In this document: piece after piece, positions 1 through 6,281 of the stretch
How positions within the stretch are numbered: position 1 is the first letter of the stretch
How the letters are laid out: each line of letters opens with the position of its first letter
Assembly (NCBI GenBank): GCA_020249415.1
Contig: JADCFR010000057.1
Span: 1 to 7,424 of the forward strand
Direction of reading: 5' to 3'
Source of the DNA: Roseomonas sp.
GTDB taxonomy: Bacteria > Pseudomonadota > Alphaproteobacteria > Acetobacterales > Acetobacteraceae
Length of the DNA: 7,424 nucleotides
Made by a program: the position numbers and the translations under genes
Notes under the pieces: model-generated
The model's input: the letters and a program-made list of their open reading frames with translations, nothing else
What the model was told of the DNA's origin: nothing
Databases searched by the model: none

Positions 1-1278
1 GATGCGGTGGGCCATGCGGCTTTGCCCGGTGTGGTATTGGCGGCGATGTTTGTTGCCGCGCTTGGAGGCAATCCGCGCGCTTTGCCGCCCTTGCTGGCGG
101 GCGCTTTGGTCGCGGGCGTGCTGGGTGTGCTGGCGGTGCAGGCACTCACGCGCGGGCGGCGCATCCGTGAAGACGCGGCGATCGCGATAGTGCTTTCCAG
201 TTTTTACGCGCTTGGCGTTGCGTTGCTGTCCTATGTGCAGACCATGCCGCAAGCAGCCCAAGCCGGGCTTGGCAAATTCATCCTGGGGCAGGCGGCGGCG
301 ATGCGCGCGGAAGATGCGCTTTGGGCCGGCGGCATTGCGGCATTTTCCGTGCTGATCTGTCTGGCGTTGTTTCAGCGCCTGCGCGCCGCCTGCTTCGACC
401 CCGATTACGCGCGCGTCATGGGGCTTTCGGTGGCGCGCACCGATCTGATGCTGCTGGCGCTGATTGTGATTGTCGCAGTGGCGGGCTTGCAGGCGGTGGG
501 GCTGGTGCTGGTGGTCGCCTTGCTCATTCTGCCGGCGGCGACGGCGCGCTTGCTCACGCATCGGCTGCCGGTGCTGTTGCTGGTCTCGGCGCTGCTCGGC
601 GCCTTATCCGGCGCTTTGGGCGCAGCGGCTTCCGCCTTTGAACCGGAATGGCCAACGGGCGCGGCAGTGGTTCTGGCGGGCGCGATTTTCTTCACCTTGG
701 CGTTGCTGCTGGCGCCAGAGCGCGGCCTGTTGCCCGAAGCCTGGCGCCGCGCGCGCCGACGCATTGCCGCGACCGAATCGCATTTCCTGCGCGCCGCCTG
801 GGAAGCGCAGGAAGCCGCCGGCGCCGGCCCCGGCACAGCGGGTGATCGCTGGACACCGATTGCCGCCTTGGCCGCCGCGCGCGGTTGGTCTGAGGCCCAT
901 GCCGCGCGCTTGGCCCTTTGGCTTGGGCTGCGCGGGCTGGTGGCGCGGGCGGATGGCGAAATCCACCTGACCCCGCGCGGGGCCGCTGCCGCGCGGCGTG
1001 CGGTGCGCGCGCATCGCGCGGTGGAGCTTCACCTGCTCGGCCTTGGCGCAACGGATATCGCGGGCGCGGATCGGCTGGCGGATTTGGTGGAACATGGCCT
1101 GCCGGCGGAAATGGCGACGCGGTTATTGGCAGAGCCTTCCTCCCTGCCGGCCTCGCCACATGCTTTGGGGTCCGGAGCATTTTCAAGCCAAGCGGATACG
1201 CTTGGCGGCTCGGAAAATGCGACAAGACAAAATTTCAGTGTTCGTCCGCTGCGCGGACGCGAAGCGGATGGGCACTGA
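1..1278 (+). CDS. Metal (Mn/Zn/Fe) ABC transporter permease with C-terminal DtxR-like domain, 5' partial
   Basis: Inner-membrane permease of an ABC importer for divalent metals (ABC-3 family, like TroC/MntC). The reading frame is open to the left edge, so the N-terminus is missing; 425 codons are visible. The family motif DAVGHAALPGVV is at residues 1-12 and the cytoplasmic signature FDPDYARVMGL near 132-142, with several hydrophobic spans up to about residue 235. An Arg-rich linker follows. Residues ~282-332 look like a winged helix (WTPIAALAAARGWSEAHAARL, then LTPRGAAAARR) and ~335-378 like the DtxR metal-binding/dimerisation domain (AHRAVELHLL, LVEHGLPAEM). Permeases with such a fused domain are known. 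From residue 392 to the stop (34 residues) the sequence is a copy of a two-hairpin repeat, so the native C-terminus appears replaced. The second permease follows after 3 bases; the binding protein and ATPase genes are probably to the left. The metal cannot be told from sequence. Confidence 0.9.
   Translation, partial: DAVGHAALPGVVLAAMFVAALGGNPRALPPLLAGALVAGVLGVLAVQALTRGRRIREDAAIAIVLSSFYALGVALLSYVQTMPQAAQAGLGKFILGQAAAMRAEDALWAGGIAAFSVLICLALFQRLRAACFDPDYARVMGLSVARTDLMLLALIVIVAVAGLQAVGLVLVVALLILPAATARLLTHRLPVLLLVSALLGALSGALGAAASAFEPEWPTGAAVVLAGAIFFTLALLLAPERGLLPEAWRRARRRIAATESHFLRAAWEAQEAAGAGPGTAGDRWTPIAALAAARGWSEAHAARLALWLGLRGLVARADGEIHLTPRGAAAARRAVRAHRAVELHLLGLGATDIAGADRLADLVEHGLPAEMATRLLAEPSSLPASPHALGSGAFSSQADTLGGSENATRQNFSVRPLRGREADGH
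1174..1276 (-). repeat. Two-hairpin repeat, copy A (inside the permease gene)
   Basis: The reverse complement of this stretch aligns without gaps to 5491-5593; 78 of 103 bases match by hand count. Hairpin 1 has outer arms GCATTTTC (1177-1184) and GAAAATGC (1213-1220), and inner arms GCCAAGCG (1187-1194) and CGCTTGGC (1199-1206) around the loop GATA. Hairpin 2 has outer arms AGTG (1237-1240) and CACT (1273-1276) enclosing the conserved pair TCCGCT/AGCGGA. The copy lies wholly within the coding sequence, encodes its last 34 residues and gives the first base of its stop codon. It resembles REP, RIME and Rickettsia palindromic elements in style; family membership is not established. No target-site duplication was found. 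Confidence 0.85.
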
Positions 1279-1281
1279 ACC

Positions 1282-2217
1282 ATGACGGCAGTGGATTTCC
1301 TCCGGCTTGATCTGCCGGCCTTGCTCGCGGCGATTCTCGCTTGCGGTTTGTGCGGTTTGCTCGGGTCTTTTCTGTTGCTTCGGCGTGATAGTTTGCTGGG
1401 TGATGCGCTGTCCCATGCGGTGCTGCCGGGTATTATTGCGGGGTTTGCGATCACCGGCGCGCGGGCCGGCTTGCCGATGTTGCTGGGCGCGCTGGCGGCG
1501 GCACTGGCGGCGGTGTTTCTGATCAGCCTGGTGCGGCGTGTCGCCAAATTGGAATCAGGCGCAGCGACGGGTGCGGTCTTCACCAGCTTCTTCGCGCTTG
1601 GCCTGATGCTGATTGAAGCGACCGGCGCGCGCAGCGTTGATCTTGATCTGGATTGCGTGCTGTTTGGACAATTGGAAAGCCTGGTGTGGCTGGAAGCGCA
1701 GGGTTTTGCCTCCCTGCTTGACCCGGCGGCGTTGGCTTCCCTGCCGCGCCAGATATTTCTGCTGGCAGCGGTGAGCCTGGTACTGGCCGGGCTGGTCGCG
1801 CTGCTGTGGCGGCCCTTGCATTTGCTCTGTTTTGACCCCGATTACGCGGCTGCCATTGGCCTACCCGCACGCGGTTTGGAATTGGCGCTGAATTTGATGG
1901 TGGCGGCAGCGGCGGTGGCAGCCTTTGAAGCGGTGGGCAGTATTCTGGTGGTGGCGATGCTGGTGTGCCCGGCGGCGGCGATACGCTTGCTGACGGATTC
2001 CTATCGCGCGCAGGTCTTGGGTGGCGCGGCTTTGGGCGCGGCGCTCGGCGCGCTTGGTTATGCCTTGGCTGGACCTGTGCCGGCGGCACTCGGGCAGGCG
2101 TTTGCGCTGAATGCTGCGGGCGTCATTGGCACGCTGGGCGGGCTTACGGTCGCGGGTGCGATGCTGCTGCGCCAGTGGCGAAGCGCCGCGCCAAAATCAG
2201 CGCTTATTTCAGGATAA
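1282..2217 (+). CDS. Metal (Mn/Zn/Fe) ABC transporter permease, second subunit
   Basis: Second ABC-3 family membrane subunit (TroD/ZnuB-like), 311 residues and complete, expected to pair with the preceding permease to form the channel. It is strongly hydrophobic with about eight likely membrane spans. It repeats the family landmarks: DALSHAVLPGIIAG at residues ~41-54 and FDPDYAAAIGL near 184-194. It lacks the DtxR-like extension of its neighbour. The ATG at 1282 lies 3 bases after the upstream stop. No good Shine-Dalgarno sequence is visible because the upstream 100 bases belong to the inserted repeat, so translation probably depends on coupling to the first permease. Its last 14 bases overlap the end of the convergent OmpA-family gene. 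Confidence 0.92.
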   Translation: MTAVDFLRLDLPALLAAILACGLCGLLGSFLLLRRDSLLGDALSHAVLPGIIAGFAITGARAGLPMLLGALAAALAAVFLISLVRRVAKLESGAATGAVFTSFFALGLMLIEATGARSVDLDLDCVLFGQLESLVWLEAQGFASLLDPAALASLPRQIFLLAAVSLVLAGLVALLWRPLHLLCFDPDYAAAIGLPARGLELALNLMVAAAAVAAFEAVGSILVVAMLVCPAAAIRLLTDSYRAQVLGGAALGAALGALGYALAGPVPAALGQAFALNAAGVIGTLGGLTVAGAMLLRQWRSAAPKSALISG

Positions 2218-3319
2218 TCTCCACACGCCGGTTTTGCGGTTCGCGCACGCCATCGGCAGTCGCGACCAGGGGCTGCGTTTCACCAAGGGCGGTGACGGTA
2301 ATGTCCTGCCGCGCAATGCCGCGCCTGACGAGTTCTTCCGCCACCGTGTCGGCGCGGCGGCGCGACAATGCCAGATTATATTGCGGCGTGCCGGTGCGAT
2401 CCGCATGGCCCGCCAATTCAATCCGTGTGGGCTGGGCGCGCGCAGCTTCCGCCGCCTCACCGATGATCTGGCGGGCACGCGCGGTCAGGTCAGCGCGGTT
2501 CCAGTCAAAGAACACCAGAAAGCTCCGCGCCGCGACGGGGGCCGCGACAGCGGCGGGGGCGGCAGCCGGCGCATTGAAGGCATAGCGCAGCCCAAGCAGG
2601 AAGGATTGGTTGCGGCTTTCCGTATCCGCCTTGCCCGATAGCACGGTGGCACCCGCCGCATTCACATAGCGCACCGGAATGCTCGGCCCCAGGCTTTCGA
2701 GGTAACGATACTCCGCGGTCAGCGTCAGCCCCGGCACCTGGTCAATCGTGAAGCCAATGCCCGCAATACCCTGAAAGGCAAAGGCGCCGCCCGTGTCATC
2801 CGCGCGGAGCCGCAGCGCGCCATTGCCCGGCCGGCCGTTCAGATCATTGAAGCTGGTGACAAGATAGCCGGCGCCGATCCCGACATAGGGCAGGAAGGGG
2901 CCAATCCGCACCAGATCCACCAGCGCATTGCCCATCAGCCCATAGCTATCCTGCCGCCCGCTATGCCCGCCAGGCGTGGCGAGGCCAGCGGCGCCATTGG
3001 CGCTATCCACCTCATTGGTGCGGTAGCTGCCTTCGATTTCAAGCCGGATTCCATTACTGAAGCCCCAGCCGAGGCTGAGCAGCCCCACCCCGCCAAAGTC
3101 AAAGCCAAGCTGCCCGCCATTGGGCTGGCCCAGCGCCGCCATGCCCTGATTAAGCCTGCCATCCAGGCGGAATTTGGCGTCATCCAGGTAATTCATGCCA
3201 ATCGCGCCGGCGATGTATGGCCCTTCGACGAATTGCGCGCGCGCTGGCCCCGCCGCGATCAACCCAAATGTCAGGGCGGCGACTGGCAGAATGCCAAGCG
3301 AGGTTGGGGTCAACTTCAT
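2204..3319 (-). CDS. OmpA-family outer membrane beta-barrel protein
   Basis: Outer-membrane protein of 371 residues expected to anchor the outer membrane to peptidoglycan. Residues 1-28 form a signal peptide (MKLTP, hydrophobic core, then ARA before Gln29). Residues ~29-249 look like an eight-strand OMP beta-barrel with alternating aromatic/hydrophobic strands and the strand pattern LTAEYRYLES; the barrel ends at LLGLRYAF. An Ala/Pro-rich linker (250-264) leads to an OmpA C-terminal domain: VFFDWNRADLT (269-279), GHADRTG (304-310) with the Asp that binds diaminopimelate, YNLALSRRRADTV, and NRRVEI (363-368) with the matching Arg. I chose the ATG at 3319 because it begins the signal peptide; upstream in-frame codons lie within purK. 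An AGGG ribosome site lies 8 bases upstream. The function of the barrel itself (pore or structural) is unknown. Confidence 0.93.
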   Translation of the reverse strand: MKLTPTSLGILPVAALTFGLIAAGPARAQFVEGPYIAGAIGMNYLDDAKFRLDGRLNQGMAALGQPNGGQLGFDFGGVGLLSLGWGFSNGIRLEIEGSYRTNEVDSANGAAGLATPGGHSGRQDSYGLMGNALVDLVRIGPFLPYVGIGAGYLVTSFNDLNGRPGNGALRLRADDTGGAFAFQGIAGIGFTIDQVPGLTLTAEYRYLESLGPSIPVRYVNAAGATVLSGKADTESRNQSFLLGLRYAFNAPAAAPAAVAAPVAARSFLVFFDWNRADLTARARQIIGEAAEAARAQPTRIELAGHADRTGTPQYNLALSRRRADTVAEELVRRGIARQDITVTALGETQPLVATADGVREPQNRRVEIILK

Positions 3320-3374
3320 GCGCGGTACCCTAGCGGCTGTTTCTTCACAAAAGAAGACCATAGCATCCCGAAAC

Positions 3375-4517
3375 TCATGATTTTTGCATCGCAATAGCCG
3401 CCAAGGGGCCGAGTGCCGCTGCATCATCCAGACCGGCCAGCGCCCCCAGCGGCAAAAGCCGGTTGGTATGGCCCATCTTGCGCCCTGGCCGGGCTTCCGC
3501 CTTGCCATAGAGATGCGGTGCGATGCCCGCCTTCCCTTGCAGCCCCGGCCAGGCGGCCATGCCTTCAGGCCCGATCAGGTTGCGCATCACGGCATCATGG
3601 TGGCGATCCCCGGCGCCAAGCGGCAGCCCGACCACAGCGCGGATATGCTGTTCGAATTGGGACGCGGTGCAGGCATCCATGGTCCAATGCCCGGAATTAT
3701 GCGGCCTTGGGGCGATTTCATTGCCGATCAACCGGCCATCAGGCAGCAGGAACATCTCCAGCGCCACCAGCCCAACCAAATCAAGCCCACGCGCCACGGC
3801 GGCGACATGGTCCCGCGCGGCGGCGGCGATCTCGGGCGCTACCCGCGCCGGCGCATAGCTTATGTCCAGGATATGAAGGCGATGCGCGTTTTCGGTGGCG
3901 TCAAAGACCGCGAGCGCCCCATCCGCCCCGCGCGCCGCAATCGCCGAAAGCTCCAGCGTGAAAGGCACAAAGCCTTCCAGGATTAGCGGGCGAGGTACCA
4001 GCCTTGCCCAGGCAGCGGCGAGATCATCCGGGTGGCGCAGCACCGCCTGACCGCGGCCATCATAACCAAGCCGCGTCGTTTTCAGGACGGCAGGCAGCCC
4101 AAGCTCGGCCACCGACGCCTGCAATTCGGCTTCCGTGCGTACCGCGCGCCAGGGGGCGACGGGCACGCCGATCTTCTCCAGAAACGCCTTTTCCTGCAAG
4201 CGATCCTGACAAATCGCCAGCGCCTTTTCCCCAGGTCGGCAGGTCACGCGCCGCGCCAGGATTTGCACCGTCTCGGCCGGGACATTTTCGAATTCGAAGG
4301 TGACCACATCCACCTGGGAAGCGAATCGGGCCAGAGCCTCATGATCCTCATAGGCAGCGACGGTGCGGGCGGCGGCTACCTGCATGCCGGGCTCATCCGC
4401 GCCGGGGGCATAGATATGGCAGCGATAGCCAAGCCGCGCCGCCGCCATGGCGGACATGCGCCCAAGCTGCCCGCCACCCAGAATGCCCAGCATGGCGCCG
4501 GGCGGCAGAGGGGTCAT
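3375..4517 (-). CDS. purK: 5-(carboxyamino)imidazole ribonucleotide synthase PurK
   Basis: ATP-grasp enzyme of de novo purine synthesis. It uses ATP and bicarbonate to convert AIR to N5-CAIR, the substrate of PurE. The 380-residue length is normal. Visible landmarks are the N-terminal Rossmann-like [11 protein letters not shown] (11-21), TFEFENVP (73-80), the ATP-grasp strand [12 protein letters not shown] (146-157), [13 protein letters not shown] (181-193), [20 protein letters not shown] (253-272) with its Mg/ATP ligands, and [19 protein letters not shown] (273-291). The C-terminal hybrid-motif region [16 protein letters not shown] (335-350) is intact. Its start overlaps the purE stop by 4 bases (ATGA), so the two are translationally coupled. 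The OmpA-family gene begins 55 bases downstream on the same strand with no clear terminator between. Confidence 0.97.
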   Translation of the reverse strand: MTPLPPGAMLGILGGGQLGRMSAMAAARLGYRCHIYAPGADEPGMQVAAARTVAAYEDHEALARFASQVDVVTFEFENVPAETVQILARRVTCRPGEKALAICQDRLQEKAFLEKIGVPVAPWRAVRTEAELQASVAELGLPAVLKTTRLGYDGRGQAVLRHPDDLAAAWARLVPRPLILEGFVPFTLELSAIAARGADGALAVFDATENAHRLHILDISYAPARVAPEIAAAARDHVAAVARGLDLVGLVALEMFLLPDGRLIGNEIAPRPHNSGHWTMDACTASQFEQHIRAVVGLPLGAGDRHHDAVMRNLIGPEGMAAWPGLQGKAGIAPHLYGKAEARPGRKMGHTNRLLPLGALAGLDDAAALGPLAAIAMQKS

Positions 4518-4999
4518 ACCGGGCTCTCCGGCACATTCTCCGTCTGCGCGGCGCGCCAGGCGATCAGGCGGGTGGCGAGCGCGGCGTCCTGCAGGGCAAG
4601 GATGGAGGCCGCGAGCAAGGCCGCATTCACCGCCCCTGCCCGCCCGATGGCCAGTGTTCCCACCGGCACCCCTGCCGGCATTTGCACAATGGACAGCAGG
4701 CTATCCACCCCGGCGAGAGCTGCGCTTTGCACGGGCACGCCCAGCACGGGCAGATGCGTCATGGACGCGGCCATCCCTGGCAGATGGGCCGCACCCCCAG
4801 CGCCAGCGATGATCACTTTCAGCCCCCGCCCTGCTGCCTGTTTCGCGTAATCAAACAGGCGATCTGGCGTGCGATGGGCGGAAACCACGCGGGTTTCATG
4901 GGGAATGCCCAGCCTTTCCAGGGTTTCCGCCGTGTGGCGCAGCGTTTCCCAATCCGAACGGCTGCCCATAATCACGCCCACCAGCGGTAATTCGGCCAT
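4514..4999 (-). CDS. purE: 5-(carboxyamino)imidazole ribonucleotide mutase PurE (class I)
   Basis: Converts N5-CAIR from PurK into CAIR in purine synthesis. It is 161 residues, the usual size for class I PurE. Visible motifs are the phosphate-binding GSRSD (12-16), SAHRTP (40-45) with the catalytic His, the glycine-rich [15 protein letters not shown] (64-78), and [13 protein letters not shown] (103-115). The neighbouring purK shows this is the two-step bacterial pathway. A GAGGGGG ribosome site overlaps the stop codon of the upstream DUF465 gene, which ends 11 bases before this start, so the three genes form one operon. Residues after ~150 are a short unconserved tail. Confidence 0.97.
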   Translation of the reverse strand: MAELPLVGVIMGSRSDWETLRHTAETLERLGIPHETRVVSAHRTPDRLFDYAKQAAGRGLKVIIAGAGGAAHLPGMAASMTHLPVLGVPVQSAALAGVDSLLSIVQMPAGVPVGTLAIGRAGAVNAALLAASILALQDAALATRLIAWRAAQTENVPESPV

Positions 5000-5010
5000 A
5001 TCCAGCCCCC

Positions 5011-5211
5011 TCAGGCGATGATATCGGGCAAAAGCTGGCTATCGAGCCAGGCGATTTCGTCCTTCAGCTTTAGCTTGCGCTTTTTCAGCCGCTGCAACTG
5101 CAATTGATCCACCGGCCCGGCATCAAGCCGTGCGATGACGGTATCCAAATCCCGATGCTCGGTACGGAGTTCATGCAGGCGGCGGAGCAGGGCTTCTCGG
5201 TCAGCGATCAT
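5011..5211 (-). CDS. YdcH/DUF465 family small protein (first gene of purEK operon)
   Basis: A 66-residue, almost wholly helical, charged protein of the DUF465 family. It shows the family pattern of two helices: [19 protein letters not shown] (8-26), then a turn with Pro34, then [19 protein letters not shown] (38-56). The molecular role of the family is not settled. The ATG at 5211 is chosen because family similarity starts there; the longer open frame upstream is not family-like. No strong ribosome site is visible before it. It ends 11 bases before purE and is likely co-transcribed with purE and purK. It faces a second DUF465 gene across a 117-base divergent intergenic region. Confidence 0.85.
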   Translation of the reverse strand: MIADREALLRRLHELRTEHRDLDTVIARLDAGPVDQLQLQRLKKRKLKLKDEIAWLDSQLLPDIIA

Positions 5212-5264
5212 CGCGGGGCCAGGGTGAAATCTCTTGATGCTTTTTAAGGAGGATTGGGAGTAGC

Positions 5265-5363
5265 ATGTCCTGGCTGCCCGGGACAGGGCCAACCGCCCGG
5301 GCGGCATCACAGCAAAGGATGCTTTCGCATGCGTTTGGATGCCCGGATCGCTTCCCTCAATAA
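5265..5363 (+). CDS. Possible leader peptide / small ORF
   Basis: A 32-codon frame beginning MSWLPGTGPTARAA that follows a strong AAGGAGG sequence (5246-5252, 12 bases before the ATG) and overlaps the start of the second DUF465 gene by 35 bases in another frame. A hairpin (5273-5305) lies inside it. No family is recognised. The distance from ribosome site to ATG is longer than ideal, so it may be chance. The alternative user of this ribosome site, a TTG at 5254 in frame with the DUF465 gene, is only 1 base away, which is too close. Confidence 0.2.
   Translation: MSWLPGTGPTARAASQQRMLSHAFGCPDRFPQ
5273..5305 (+). other. GC-rich hairpin in the leader of the second DUF465 gene
   Basis: Arms GCTGCCCGGG (5273-5282) and CCCGGGCGGC (5296-5305) can form a 10-pair stem, including one G-T(U) wobble, with a 13-base loop. 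It ends 8 bases before the AAAGGA ribosome site (5314-5319) of the gene at 5329. It has no T-run, so it is not a standard terminator. A role in mRNA leader structure or as an operator is possible but unproven. Confidence 0.45.
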
Positions 5364-5532
5364 CCGTCACGCTGCGCTTGAAGCGCAGATTTTTGCGGAA
5401 GACCAGCGACCGAGGCCCGATACCGAGACCCTCGCCCGATTGAAGCGCGAAAAGCTGCGCCTGAAGGAGGAGATGGAGCGGCTGCGCGTTAGTGCGTCTC
5501 CGCTTCGCGTAGGCTCAGCGGACATGCACTAA
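5329..5532 (+). CDS. YdcH/DUF465 family small protein with repeat-derived C-terminus
   Basis: A 67-residue helical protein of the DUF465 family, distantly similar to the product of 5011-5211. Helix one is ARIASLNNRHAALEAQI (5-21), the turn carries Pro residues (28 and 30), and helix two is LARLKREKLRLKEEMERLR (35-53). The start at 5329 has an AAAGGA ribosome site 9 bases upstream. The family domain ends at residue 54. Residues 55-67 (SASPLRVGSADMH) and the stop codon lie exactly within a copy of the two-hairpin repeat, so this tail is probably acquired. Function is unknown. Confidence 0.8.
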   Translation: MRLDARIASLNNRHAALEAQIFAEDQRPRPDTETLARLKREKLRLKEEMERLRVSASPLRVGSADMH

Positions 5533-5593
5533 GCCTTTGCTAGGTCGCATTTCCAGAGCCGCCAAGTGATTCCACTTGGCTCGGAAATGCTCC
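5491..5593 (+). repeat. Two-hairpin repeat, copy B (3' end of DUF465 gene and intergenic)
   Basis: Opposite-orientation copy of 1174-1276. Hairpin 2 comes first: AGTGC (5491-5495) with GCACT (5526-5530) enclosing TCCGCT (5499-5504) and AGCGGA (5517-5522). Hairpin 1 follows: GCATTTCC (5547-5554) with GGAAATGC (5583-5590) enclosing GCCAAGTG (5561-5568) and CACTTGGC (5573-5580), loop ATTC. Two pairs in hairpin 1 differ from copy A on both arms while staying paired. Hairpin 2 is translated as the end of the DUF465 gene. Hairpin 1 fills most of the gap before the convergent trcR stop and could protect or end transcripts from both sides. There is no adjacent T-run. Confidence 0.85.
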
Positions 5594-5622
5594 AGGCAGC
5601 CGCATTAAATTCCCGTTGCGGA

Positions 5623-6174
5623 TTAAGCCGCCGCGCCTTCTTCGTTCTGCGCTTCAAGTGCCGCGAGCGTGCCCACCGCGGCATTAAGCTCGCCCTGCGT
5701 GCAAAGGCCGAGAATCACGGGATCGCGCGGCTTGATATTCGCGCTGTTCCAATGGGTCTTGTCGCGCACCTTGGCGATGGTTTCCTTGGTGGTGCCAAGC
5801 AGCTTCACAATGGTTGCTTCCGGCACCTGCGGGAAATTGCGGAGCAGCCAGGCAATCGCATCCGGGCGGTCGCTGCGCTTGGAAACGGGCGTATAGCGCC
5901 CGCCCTTGGCCTTGGATTTCGGCAAATGGCTGACCTGCCGGACCATGTTCAGCCGCGCTTCGCCATCCGCTTCACAGCGCTGGATTTCTTCGCGCGTCAA
6001 TTGACCATTGGCGATCGGGTCATAGCCGAGAATGCCCTGCGCCACTTCTCCATCCGCGATGGCCTGGATTTCGAGCGGGTGCATGCCGACAAATTCGGCG
6101 ATCTGGTCAAAGGTAAGCGCGGTCTTGTCAATCAGCCACACGGCGGTGGCCTTGGGCATCAAGGGCTGGTTCAT
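5623..6174 (-). CDS. trcR: Cell-cycle transcriptional regulator, TrcR/DUF1013 family
   Basis: A 183-residue protein that matches, from memory, the alphaproteobacterial DUF1013 family, now named TrcR, a cell-cycle transcription factor. The start MNQPLMPKATAVWLIDKTALTFDQIAEFVGMHPLEIQ is family-typical. Residues ~20-43 form a likely helix-turn-helix and ~104-143 a second one (AIAWLLRNFPQVPEATIVKLLGTT, then KVRDKTHWN). The middle carries the conserved LTREEIQRCEAD (59-70). The start at 6174 has a GAGG ribosome site 7 bases upstream. A strong sigma-70 promoter lies at 6228-6256. It is divergent from the DUF1192 gene. Downstream is repeat copy B. The specific targets cannot be read from sequence. 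Confidence 0.88.
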   Translation of the reverse strand: MNQPLMPKATAVWLIDKTALTFDQIAEFVGMHPLEIQAIADGEVAQGILGYDPIANGQLTREEIQRCEADGEARLNMVRQVSHLPKSKAKGGRYTPVSKRSDRPDAIAWLLRNFPQVPEATIVKLLGTTKETIAKVRDKTHWNSANIKPRDPVILGLCTQGELNAAVGTLAALEAQNEEGAAA

Positions 6175-6227
6175 GGCATAACCTCAAGGGGCGGGCGGGC
6201 GAGAGAAACCCCCGCCTTGTTGCGGTT

Positions 6228-6256
6228 TCTATAGAGAGAGGCGCGGCCAGGGTCAA
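6228..6256 (-). promoter_or_regulatory. Sigma-70 promoter of trcR with overlapping inverted repeat
   Basis: On the minus strand TTGACC (6256-6251) and TATAGA (6233-6228) are separated by exactly 17 bases, close to consensus for housekeeping sigma. The expected transcript start is near 6221, giving a leader of about 47 bases. An inverted repeat, AGAAACC (6204-6210) and GGTTTCT (6224-6230), covers the end of the -10 box and the start region, the position of a repressor operator. The regulator is unknown. Confidence 0.7.
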
Positions 6257-6270
6257 AACCCGCCCGCGGA

Positions 6271-6276
6271 AGGAGG
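6271..6276 (+). promoter_or_regulatory. Consensus ribosome binding site of the DUF1192 gene
   Basis: AGGAGG ends 5 bases before the ATG at 6282. This is the most perfect Shine-Dalgarno sequence serving a clear gene in the window and fixes the start of this short gene. Confidence 0.8.
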
Positions 6277-6281
6277 AAATC

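Noticed and set aside
604..1225. Long open frames on the minus strand opposite the first permease
   Set aside because: These come from high GC and biased third positions. Their products are low-complexity Arg/Pro/Ala-rich and the plus-strand frame is clearly a permease.
3320..3508. Longer N-terminus for the OmpA-family protein, starting at 3508 on the minus strand
   Set aside because: The extra 63 codons lie mostly inside purK, and the true start at 3319 opens a clean signal peptide.
3384..4850. Long plus-strand open frames opposite purK and purE
   Set aside because: They are shadows of two well-recognised enzymes and show no domain of their own.
5234..5266. TTGATG and TAGCAT as a plus-strand promoter of the second DUF465 gene
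   Set aside because: The spacing is 21 bases, too long for a normal sigma-70 promoter.
5265..5290. LPGTG-like string in the small ORF, resembling a sortase motif
   Set aside because: It is at the N-terminus of a 32-codon frame in a Gram-negative setting, with no signal peptide, membrane anchor or sortase nearby.
5568..5572. GATTC (a GANTC CcrM methylation site) in the loop of repeat copy B, as a cell-cycle signal near trcR
   Set aside because: The loop of copy A lacks it, similar sites occur elsewhere inside genes, and none lies in the trcR promoter.
1174..5593. Repeat pair read as a CRISPR or insertion sequence remnant
   Set aside because: Only two inverted copies more than 4 kb apart, no spacers, no transposase fragment and no target duplication.
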